Position numbers and translations under genes: made by a program. Below the pieces are notes generated by a model. It was given only the letters and a program-made list of their open reading frames with translations. It ran no database searches and had not been told where the DNA came from. Positions 46,696 through 58,700 of a DNA stretch of 64,000 nt are shown here, in pieces. Origin of the DNA: Elgaria multicarinata webbii (Eukaryota; Chordata; Lepidosauria; Squamata; Anguidae); the NCBI RefSeq assembly GCF_023053635.1, contig NC_086177.1, forward strand, positions 97,746,001 through 97,810,000. Direction: 5' to 3'. Numbering within the stretch: position 1 is the first letter of the stretch; the number at the start of each line of letters is the position of its first letter.

Positions 46696-46765
46696 ATGGA
46701 CCGGTACCTTCTCTTCATGAGCTGGCGCGGCCGGCGAGGCGAGGCGGGACCCGAAGGTCTTTCAG
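46696..46765 (+). CDS. MTBP: MTBP coding exon 1
   Basis: 70 nt, 23 codons plus G. It encodes [20 protein letters not shown] then GLS, with a GTATAG donor. The ATG has G at -3 and G at +4. MDRYLL is identical to the human start. The rest is Arg/Gly-rich because of the high GC, and shorter than the human segment. Confidence 0.93.
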
Positions 46766-49700
46766 GTATAGTTTCGAAAAAGCTATGCTGGGGCGGTTGT
46801 GGGAAGCCTTTTCCTTTATTTACCTGTACGTGTCTGCCCATCGTTTATGGCAGGGGTGAGGTACGTCTGGCCATCCAGGTGTTGTTGGACTACAACTCCC
46901 ATCAGCCCTAGCCAGCCTACCTATGGAGTTGCACGCCAAAGCCTTGTAAAGCAGCGCTGGGCGACTTGTGTTCCTCCGAATGTTTTGGCCTGCAACTCCC
47001 ATAGTCAATAGTGAGGGAGATCGGATTCAGTTTTTAAATCTCGCTTGAAAACGTTTCTTTTCCTCGAAAGCTTTTCAATCGTAGCGTGGTCATACTAGTC
47101 TATATTTTAGTTTTAATTCCCCCTACCCCGGTTGGTTTCCCCCCTCCCTCCCCTGTCTGTTACTGTGATTTTAGGTTGTAAGCCATATGGCAGATTGTCT
47201 TGTTTTGCTTTATTCTGTACAGCGCCATGAATATTGATGGCGCTTTATAAATAAAATAATAATAATAATGCTGCGTAGGCCAAAACCTTGTAAAACAGGG
47301 GTGACAGCTTGTGGTCTTCCAGTTGCTTTGGCCTACAACTCCTATCAGCCCTAGCCGGTGAGGGATTTTTTAAAATATATATTTATTTATTTATTACATT
47401 TCTATACTGCCCAATAGCCGGAGCTCTCTGGGCGGTTCACAAAAATTAAAACCATTCAAAGTATAAAACAACAGTATAAAACCATAATATAATATAAAAA
47501 CTCAACCAGATAAAAACATGGATGATGGATATTGCAACGCAACAAAATCTGGACAGCCACATGTTTAATATTGCTAGTTTATGGCTTACCTCCTTATGCA
47601 TAACTGAGAACATACGAGTATTGCAGGATCAGGTTCACCTGTTCCAGCATCTGTTCCCCCATAGTAGTCCAAAAGCAGATTTTTGGACTTCAGCTCCCAT
47701 CGTCTTCAGTCAGCATGGCCAGTGGACAGGAATGCTGCTAGTTGTAGTCCAAAACATCTGGAGGGCACTAGGTTGGTGAAAGCTGGTATATACCTTCATT
47801 TTTCTGGATGCATAACCATGGCTCCTTATTGAGTTGGTTGATTTTCTGTATTTTAAAGAACAGCGTTGAAAGTGGTTTGTCTTGTAACAGCACGTCACAC
47901 ACAGACCTATGGGACATAACAAGTGGCCCTTATATAGCTCGCCTGAGGAGACAGAGAACATTACATCTGCCCTGAGTTGTGAAATCTTGACTGTGTACTG
48001 CAGACATTGTGGCATGCATAGCGCTCTAGATTTAAAGTTAGACCTCACAAACTTGTGTTCATCTGCGTATTGTGTTCAATGTATGTAAACTAAAACTAGT
48101 GTTTCACAGGGTTGACTGCTGAAAGTATTTATGACTTGCTGGAAACAAACTGTAATGCCTCTCCAAACACAAAACATGAAGGTTTCCCAGGTAAGTGAAG
48201 CTTATCTCATTTTACTAGGCATTGGGAACAAAGCTGGGATGGGTATCTCCAAATTTTGCTGCTCATGGGCTTCCCAGAAGCATCTGACAGACCATTGTTG
48301 GAGAGAGAGAAATCTTGTGGATTTCAGAAATACGTATGTCTGCTTTGCAATTTATAAACTCACAAGAATCATAGATGTAGACAATTGGATCTGAGTTAGC
48401 AGAAAGCAAAATAATAATAATAATAATAATACAGCAACAAAAGGACAACAGAACACAAACCGTTTTCATGTAAGATGGGGAGGAAAGAAAGGATAGTTAA
48501 TGGCATTTGTTTGAAATAATATTGTAATTTTGTTATCAATATTTTGTGTAAGTTTTAACGAAGGTTATTTGGTCATTTCTTGCATATTCTTGCTGTTTTT
48601 GAGTGTTTAGCTCAACTACCTACTAAGCATTTTTGAAGAAGAAATGAGTTTGTGTATGATTTTTTTATTTTTATTTTTTTGCTGCATGTTAATGTTATCT
48701 ATTTCTTCTCCTTTTAGCATGTTCAGTTGCTGGGATTCCAGGTGTGAAGGAATGGTATTTTGCAATACAGTCAATATGTGGATTTTCTCAGGTGAGTTAG
48801 AAAGTCACATAATTATTTGAAATGTTAATATAAGATGGCCAATCCTCATGGATTTTTCTTTTAATTGAATAGTTCTGTAGTTCTGACTGGGAGGACATTG
48901 ATTTTGACCTAGACAAAGATCAAAGCAAAAACTCGATTCGAAGAAATATTGAGGAGTGCCTTGGTGATGTTCAAAGCACTGAGGAAGAAGATAGTAATAG
49001 CCGGGAATCATTATCACTCATTGAGTAAGTTGATCCATTTTTTTATTAATGTGTTTGATAATAAACCTCAATAGTACATTTTAAAAAGCAAAAAACTTAG
49101 GTTGCAACACAGAACCATGGAAACCAACACAAATTCTGTCATAGACTTCTGTGGGTTGCTCATCTTCACCAGATGGGTCCACTATGTATGGTGAAAGGGA
49201 CCCTGCTGAGGCTTGGCCAGGTTGGGAACCAATTATTTTGCCACGATACATACATGGGATTGGGATGCTTACCAGGGAACAGCAAGGACAGGATAGCTTG
49301 TATGTTATGCTGTTTATGAGTGGGAAGACAGAATTGAGTGGGGTGGAAGTCAAAGGAAGGCCTATGATAAACTGAGCAAGTTTCTTTTATATTAACAAAT
49401 GGAGTCTGAGTGGGGACACATATGCAGTTCCCCATAAGAGGCTACTGATTAGACTATAATTGACAGGCATTGTGAAGGACCATTGTAGGTTATTCATATG
49501 AGGAAATGGGTGTGCAAATGTTAATTCACAATAACCATAAGCAATTTGACAATAAAAACTTGACACAGTCATTGATACAATTCCAGTGGAGCTATTCAGA
49601 GTACCATCTAGTTCAGTTGTGTGGGATCAATATCAACTGATGTGGTCTGAGGATGTTAATGAAATTCTTGGAGGGGTGCAGCTGACTACCTGTATTCTTG

Positions 49701-52700
49701 ATCTTTGCTTATCTTGGCTATTGAAAACTAGCTGAGGGAGGAGAGAAAAATTGAATAGATAGGTGCAAGTAAGAATTAATTCCTTTACGAGAGGAGTACC
49801 AGCTCCTTTGAAAGAGACCTCTCCTTAAGAAAGGCTTTTTTTGGGACCCAAATGGTTTTAATAACTATGGTCCAGTCGATAATAACCCTTTTGGAGGTAA
49901 GATCCAGAAGAAAGTGATGGTGATTCAACTCTAGGCAGACCAAAACAAAAATACCCTCTAGGATTATTTAGATTCATTTCAGTCCAGCTTCAGGCCTCAG
50001 TTTGGCACTGAAGCAGCCTTGGTCAACCCAATGCTCACTTCTTGACCTCAGCAGCTTTTGATACTATCAAACATGGTATTTCTGTGGGTTGGGTGGGGAG
50101 ACACAATAATAAGGTGATTCCACTCCTACTTGGTTTCAGAAAGTGGTATTGGGGGACCTCATGGCAATTGTGCTCTGGAGGCCTGAAGGGATTCATCTTA
50201 TCCCCCATGCTTTTTAATGTCTATACAGAACTGCCAGGTGATGTAATCAAGGGATTTGGAGTGAGGTGTCAGCATTATGGCGATGACTCAGTTCTGTTTC
50301 TCCATGTCATCTGAGTCAGGGAGGCTGTGCAGGTGCTGAACCAATGTTTGGATTTGGTAATGGACTGGATGAGGGCCAATAAACGGAGACTGAATTCCAA
50401 AATAGAGGCCCTCTGGGTAGGTGGTTCCAATAATTGGTATTCAGCCTGTTCTAGACAGGATTCCACTCCCCTAAAAGAGCAAGTGTGTTAATCCTTGGCC
50501 CAGTCTTGTAACTTGACACCCTGTTGGCCAGGAGTGCCTTTTATCAGTTTAATCTGTTTCATCAGCGACAAACTTTGCTAGGTAGGAAAGAGAAGGTACA
50601 CTGTTCTGGCTACAGTGGTTTATGCTCTGGTAACCTCCTGATTGGATTACTTCAATGTATTGAATGTGTGGCTGCCATTGAAGACTACCCAGAAGTTTCA
50701 GTTATGGCAGAATATGGTGGCCAGGTTTGTAAATGGTAAAGCCAGTTGGAGTTACATCATAACCATTCTAAAAAATCTGCACTGGCTGTCTATTTTCTTC
50801 TGAGCCCAAGTCAAAGTGCTGGTGCTTATCTTTAAAGCAGGGGTGCAGAACCTGTTTTGGATGATCTCCCTACCCAGTCCTCTGCAGGCTGAATGATGTC
50901 AGGTGGGTGTGGCCATGTTCTTGGTGTCATTTGCTCCCTTGCCCAAGCACTGGGCAGGCCAGGGATCCTGCTTCACTGTGTGCAGACTTTCCTGAGAGAA
51001 GCTGAGCCAGCCTAGTCTTCATCACTCCTTCCGTGGAAGGGGTGGGGGGAGAAGGCAGGGTGGGCAAAGCAGAAGCAGCTGGGTCCCTTTCACTTCTCTG
51101 ATGGAGGGTTCCACTGCTGGGACAAACCAGTTGGAGTATCCCCACTGTTAACTTCAAAACTGAGATTAGAGATAACAGCAGTGGATGCCCTCTGAGAGGA
51201 TTCCTCTAAGGGGCAGGGCTTAGAGCATAAGCCTGGCCCATTGGAGGATCCTCTGGAGGCTCCGCGGGCTGAATTGAGGTTCCTGGTTGGCTGGAGGTTC
51301 TGCACCCCTGTTTAAAGCTTGGGACCCAAATATCTGAAGGAGCACTTCTCCCTCGATCAGCCTGCCCGTGCCTTAAGATGTTCAGGGGAGGCTCTTCTCC
51401 AAGTACCCATAGTACATTATGTGACAACAAGAGAGAGAATCTAATTGATTGTAGCATCCCGATTGTGGAACAACCTTCCCATGGAGGTCAAAACCTGTTT
51501 GTTTGCCCAGGCATTTTAATTGATTTATGAAGGTGAATGGTGTTGCTGCCTTTTTTATATATCTTCTGCCTTTTTTGTTATACTAAATATTTTTCAATTG
51601 GTATTAATATTTTGAGGAAGCTATTGATACTTTTTTGTTTTACTATTTTTTTTAAAAAAAATTGGTATTGATTTTTTAAGGTAACTATTGATGCTAACAC
51701 AAGAGGGAGCCAGGCAGTCTCCATCTCTGAAACATAAAAAACAAATTACTTTCTTTTATTAGTGCTGCAACCTTAAACATACTTACTAGGAATAAGCCAC
51801 CGCTCAACTCAGCAAGCATGCATAGGATTACATTATTAGTATCAAGGCAATAACAATAATTGAGTAGTTATTGAGGCAATTTAGAGTTTGACTTGGGGTG
51901 CTTCCCAATCAATGCCAATCAAAAGGCATTGGGTAGCTGTTCTGTCTTTTCATCCTTAACAGATTTTTTTCCCTGGAAAGTAACAAGATCAACGGAGTGA
52001 GAGGAAAACATGGAAGGTTACATATGGGAGATGATATCATCTGGACCCCTTGTAAAATTTTGTGAATGAGGCAGCACATTTGCTCAGTAAAAAACTCATC
52101 ACAAAGTATCGTTAGTTTTGTGACTACTGTTATTACTAGGGAATCATTTAAAATGTAAATTTTAAATCAAGTTTGCAAAGTTTGCAAGTATGTTTTCATA
52201 GGATCTTTCTTAGCTCTCTGCTTTACTGAACTGGAGGATTTTTTCTAGGAATTATTCTTAATAAAGGACAGCTGAGCTCAGCAAGTCCATGAGTGTTTCC
52301 ATTTCCTGGATTGTCTGGGCACTGCCAATGGCAATATCTCCCTTCATGGTTGCTCATCCTCACTTCCTCCTGGCCAATCCACTCACCCCACCTCTAAAGA
52401 CAGGACTGGGAACCAACCAGAGCAGCACTGCCCTCAGCCAGAACATGCACACTGCACCACTGGAATCATGTCAATAATTCCAATAATTTCTCAGAGACGT
52501 GGAGGTGGTCTTCAAGGGTCCTTGTTACCTCTAATATGAACATGGTTTTTTTTTTTTGGTGGTACTCTGACATGATCTCTAAACAAACTAGTTAAGGTGG
52601 ATTCCTGCATTGAGAAGGGGGTTTGGACTTGATGGCCTTGTAGGCCCCTTCCAACATTACTATTCTATGATTCTATAGTTCTAGTTTTGCAAGCCATAGC

Positions 52701-55700
52701 CTGAAAAATCTGAAATGAGATTTCCAAGCTGTGAGCAGCGCAGATGCAAGATGTGTATTTTTGGTGTGAATCTGTCAATCACCTGCTAGTGTCTGTTATG
52801 AGTAACAAATACTTTCTCTTCTCTCCCCATACCAGTGTGGTAATATACTGCTTTTGAGCTTGGGAACTGGCAATTCTATAGTTCCATTAACATTTTGTGC
52901 ACATTTTTTTCTCAGGTAAAGTTCAAGCCTTCTTCAGCAACTGACTGTTGTTTAATTAGTGCTTAATTCAACTGCCTTGAATGCACACAGATATAAATGA
53001 TTGCTTATGAAAATCTGGTTTTCACAATTTATTTGGAGGAATAAATTAGACTTCTGCATAGTGCTGCTGTTGTGTTCTTATTTGAGCTCTGTTGTTGACA
53101 TTGCTATATCTTGTATGGCATTGAAGCCACGTGGTGTGAAGCCATCGTACAAACAGCATATACACCAGGGAGGAAAGAAAGAGAGAAACTAGTGAGAGAT
53201 TGAGAGAGACAGGACAGAGAGGATGGGTGAATGAAAGCACTGGTTCATGCTGCTTCCTCCTTCAGGAAGGTGAAAGCTGGGTGCTCTTCCACAGCGATGC
53301 CTGGTTCTCCAGAGCTCCATTCCTGCAATTTCTTTCTGCAACAGAATGGTGGGAGTGATTGGAGTGATTCACTCATAGACTAGTTGTTGATGTCGGAAGG
53401 AATAATATTAAATTTATTAGTCAGAACATTTGCTGCAGATGTCTTATTGGAAATGAATCTAGTTCTCAGTTTCCCAGTTTGAAAATATGATATTATCTTC
53501 AGAACCAGTGTAGTGGTTAGAGTGTTGGACTGAGACTTGGGAGATCTGGGTTCTAGTTCTCACTTGGCCATGAAGCTCACTGGGTGACTTTGGGCCAGTC
53601 ACTGACACTCAGCTTAACCCACCTCACAGGGCTGTTGTGAGGCTGTTGTGAGGATAAAATTGAGAGGAGAACTATGCAAGCCATCTTGGGTTCCTTGCAA
53701 AAGATGGGATATAAATCTAATAATAAATAAAAATAAATAAAGAACTGATATTTGGATGGCATAATGCAGTGGTCTTCAACCAGTGGGTCATGACCCAAAA
53801 GTGGGTTGCAAGATCAGTCCAGATGGGTTGTGTAAAGCTGTTGCCGTCATCTTGGGCAATTGTGAAAGTCGTTCCCACATTGCAGGTTGGGAATCCGAGG
53901 TGGGTCTCAGGCCTGGATGAGTTGAAGACCGCTGGCATAATATTTTAAAGCACTTTATTCTTGGATGATGGTAACTTTTTCTTTATTCTCAATTGTTATA
54001 TTTTAGTCTCTATGAGGAATCTGCAGAGAATATACATCTGTTAGCAGACAAGCTTCCTGCTCCTGGTAATCTGAAAATTTTGTAAATCAAGTTTGTTCCC
54101 TCTAATATCTTAAAAAATGCATTTTTAGTGACTTTAGTTATATTATGTTTATCATAAATTGTGTTGCATATAGAAGTACTGGGCCTTATGCAAGTAGGCT
54201 TGCACATTGATTCTATCGTCCATATATGATCTACTCTATCCAGCAAGGAGTTTTGCATTACTGTAAAGCTCGATACTGGGCCTGTTCACACGTAACAGTG
54301 GGGAATTGTGGGTGCTGGATGAGTTCCGTTGCCGAATATTCAACCTCTGATCTGGTCAAACGAGGATTGCTATATGATATCCGAACCTGGATACTATAGG
54401 TTAATTGTGGTTTAAACAACCCACAGTTGATCTAGCTACTAATTGTAATTAAGCCACATTTTCTTGCCATTACTTGTAAACTGGATCATTGTCACCAGCC
54501 AGTGTTTAGCCTTTGCTTTACCGATTTGAGTGTTTCATGCCCTGGGGCCAAAATGGCAGATTGGCTGAGGTAAGAGAGGCAGGATCAAGGGGGATGGTTC
54601 CTTAATCTGAAGATCTTCCAAAAAATAGTTGGTCGCTTCGGTCTTTCTTTGGTTGACTTGTTTGCAGTGAGTACCAACAACAAAGAAATTAATTCTTTCC
54701 AAGGTTTCAGGATCCCAAAGCAGAGGCTACAAATGCTCTGTTGGTCCCGTGACTCTGGGGCCTTCTATATGCATTCTTGCCTTTTCCACTAGGAATAATA
54801 AAGAGACTGCTCACAAAGTTGAAGGTGTAAACAGGGTGGATTTGATTTAATCAATTTTATTTAAATCACGATTTAAATCACTACTCAGAAAGACTTGATT
54901 TAATCATGTAACTCCCCCCTCCCCAAATTTGCACTCTTCCTCACTATATTTTACATACCTCAGAGTTAACAAACACTCATTCTTGCTGGTATAATCTTAA
55001 TATTTACAACCAGATGAAGGTTTCATTTTTAGAATAGCAAGTTTTCAGATTAGTTTTACAGTTATATCAAAAAATACTGATTTGGTTATTCTATTAGAAA
55101 CACATCACAGATAATTATGAAATTATTGCGAGGTGAACTATCTCCAGTTTAATAGATTAATCATTCATATTTGGACAACTTTTCTGCTGTACTTTATTGG
55201 AAGGAGAAAAATAATCTTACAGAAACCTCTGGAAGAGCATGATATTGTGAATAGATTAATGGAATTCATTTACCAAAAAATTTAAACAGCCTCATGCTAC
55301 ATAATGAAAAACGAATCTTTATTTCATAATGAATAACCTTTGGACTATAATGTATCTTAAATAGAAAACTATCTTTAGATAGATTTTTCCTCAAGCATTT
55401 TATTTAAAAAAATCCAATTTAAATAAAAAAATCCAATTTAAATAAAAAAAAACTGATTTTTTTTTAAATCATTGATTTTTATCCACCCTGCTCTGAAGTG
55501 TCTTATTGGTCAACAGGGGTGGACTAAACAGGGCCTCCAGTTTTCTGACAGGTCTCAGCAAGTTGAGTGGTCAGAGTGTTGCCCCCTGCCCCCATTAGCT
55601 AGTCAGGGACACTGCTAGAAGCCTTCTTTTCCTCTGGCCTGGTTCAGACAACATGCTAAACCATGCTGCTTAACCTCAAAATGGTTAACGGAATGCATTG

Positions 55701-58700
55701 ACCTTAATGCATTCTATTAACCGTTTTGTGGTTAAGCAGCATGGTTTAGCGTGTTGTCTGAACCAAGCCTCTGTGTCTACCTTTATTTCTCCAAAAATTT
55801 TACTCATGTTGAAAAGTTGTGATGCTTGTTTTATATTTTTCACTTTGTCAAGTCCTGTTACCGGGAGGATCTTCTCTCTTGGAGGGATTCAAAGTCTTTC
55901 TAATTTGGCCCTGCCTTCTACTGAAGAGCGGAGTTAACCATTCATTATCCCTGCTGAACAGAAGGACTCTTCATGTTAACAGACTCTTCATGTCTGTTTC
56001 TTGCTAACAGTAAGTGTTTGAGTACTTATATGTATGTTAATTGTTTTTACAGGAAAAGCAATGGTTGATGTAATACTGCAGTCTTCAGAAAGAGATGCCC
56101 CCAGATTCAAAGACTGCTTACCTGTCATTGGTGCTTTGAAACACCTGAGAGAATGGCATGCAGCAAACATCACTATTGTAGCAAATGAAAGCAAAACGTG
56201 AGTGTTGGTCTCTAAATCATTTGAATAGGAAAATGAGTTGGGGGTGGGCAATTGTGTCATTTTATGGAGGAAATTATTTTTACCACTAAACTAAAAAATT
56301 GACATATTTTGGCAGACATTTTAAAAACAAAATGCAAGTTAGTATGACAAGAGTTAACAAAAAGTAGCATACTTTCAAAATGTTGGTTAAAGAGAGACAC
56401 CTTTTACTTAGAATTTTATATTTGTATTTTTCTGGTAGTTTTCTTCTCAGCCTAGATTTATACTTGAATCGTATAAATGAAATGCATTTGGGTTGTGAAT
56501 GTTGTCTGGCAGAGATGCACGATGTGCTCTAATGTCACAGTGGGCCTGAGTAGTAGGCAGAAGGAGTGGTCTGCTAAAAACACATAACTTTGGCAAAATA
56601 AATCTCTAAGCTAAAGTGTGTTTTGGCAGTAGAATAGAGGCCAGTATAACACACATGATTTTTACATACATCTTAAGATCTATGTATGAAAAAGGACTAT
56701 TTGAAGGAGTGTTAAAATATGAGTACTTTTCAAAAGGGTAAGCAGTGCATAGCTAATATTTGAAACATCAGAGGAAGATTGTATTTAGCGTTGTAAATGT
56801 TGCTTTAAGGATTGGACTTTTATAAAGACTAAGTGAAAGGTTCACAATGTATTTTTTTTTATTCTTACAGTAGTTGGCAAAAAATTGCAGACTATCTTTC
56901 TGCTGATATTGTGGCTTCTGAAAACTTAAAAAATAGCATTGATTCAAGAGAATTGTGGAGAGGAAAGATTCAGATCTGGGAGCGAAAGGTATCAGTGTAA
57001 AACCTCCTTTAGTGGTACTTCCTTTATCTAACTGCTGAAAAATCTGCACTGAGTTCATACATGGAAAGCCTTTGTACTTTTGATTGAACGTTGTGAACTA
57101 CAGAATTTACGTTTGCTTTAAACATAGGCCTGAATCCTAAGTGACGTTCAGTTGGCGGGAGTGTCCCATCAGTGGAGTTCCGCTTACTGAACAATCCCAC
57201 GGTTGGAAGAAGGAATGAGGCAGTTTTCACTGATTCCACCTCTGGCCTGCAGCTTCTTGTTCCCTAAAAAAATGGTTCAAGGGTTGGGGATTCCCTGGAA
57301 CAATGTGTAGGTGGTTGCTGCAGAAAGGAGAAATCAATAAAAAGGCAGTTCATAGCTCCCAAACCTGCATGTGAATGTGGTTGCAGTAAAAGAGTTGGAG
57401 GAATGGAAAGAGAGAAGTGTGAAGTAAGCAGATTCTTTTCCTCTTTCTTATTCCCACAGCAGTGGGTAGCATGCATAAAGAAGGAAGGAAGCAGGAATAA
57501 GTGGCAGCATTCTAATCTTACCTGTCCGCCACCTACTTCTCGGTTTTTTGAGAGGGTGCAAAAAGATGTAGATGGGGTCAATGTACTTGAGTGCACACAC
57601 ACAGGAAGAAGCTTATGCTGCCTTTAAAAATGTGCCCAATAATTTTTAGAGTTAGGGTGTTTCTTTTTTCTTAAAATCCAGTAATATTTTGTTTCTTATG
57701 CCATTAGTTGCAATGTGCTTTTTCATCTTAATTAATACTTCTTAAAAAGAGGGGGGGGGGAATAAAAGTAACTCCTGCTTCAGATTTTTGCATTTACTCT
57801 TTTCTAATACTTCCTGGGTTGTATTTTTCCCCCACAGTTCGGATCTGAAATTACTTTTCCAGATTTCTGTATAATAGGCACTGCATCAGGAAGGCCACTC
57901 AACACCTTGTTACATAATACTTTCTTTGCTGCTGATGAAACTAAACAGACAAAGAATATGAATATCCATTTGCCAGAGGTAAAGGAAGTGTTTGATCTGT
58001 CATTGAATTGGATTGATTACTCTTCAGGTATCATCAGCTGCTAAATCAAGCTACAGTCAAGAGCAATATAATACAAGATGGCTTATTTTAAGTGAATTGG
58101 AAAATATGGCATTGACACAGAAAAGGAAAAAAAGGATTTTCAAATTTAGCTACAGAGGCACATTTTTGCTATCTTGCTATGGTAAAAAAAAAAAGGCTCA
58201 CATTTGCACAGCTGCAGCATTCTAGAAGTCCATTTCCCAATGTCATAGCTATGCTGCAGAAAATAGCTCTTGTTTTGACCCACCACATGTTCTCCAAGAG
58301 AGAACAAAAAGAAAGCAAGAAGAAGATGAAGAGAATTTCAACTCCAGCTGGAACTTGGAATCTCTCTTGAATTCCCAGATCTGCAAGAAAGGGATGAAAC
58401 ATGAGTGATGTTGTGCATTAACTAGGGCTTGCAGAAGCTTCTGCTTAGCAAAAGTTGGGAGAACCCACATCTCTTCTTGACAAAAACAATTCAGGGCAAA
58501 AGGTGTATCAGGTCCCCTGCTGTTTGTGTCACTTAGTGCACAAAGGCAACTGAAAATAAGCTCCTGTTAGAAGACAGCTTGCTGAAAATGGAGTTTGAGA
58601 CTTTTGAAAGAATGTTGTTGGTGTGTGTGTCTGTGTGTAAAGGCACTATCAGTGTCCAGGATGTCTTACAGAGTTACAAAGGTAAAATAGTCAGGGCCCT

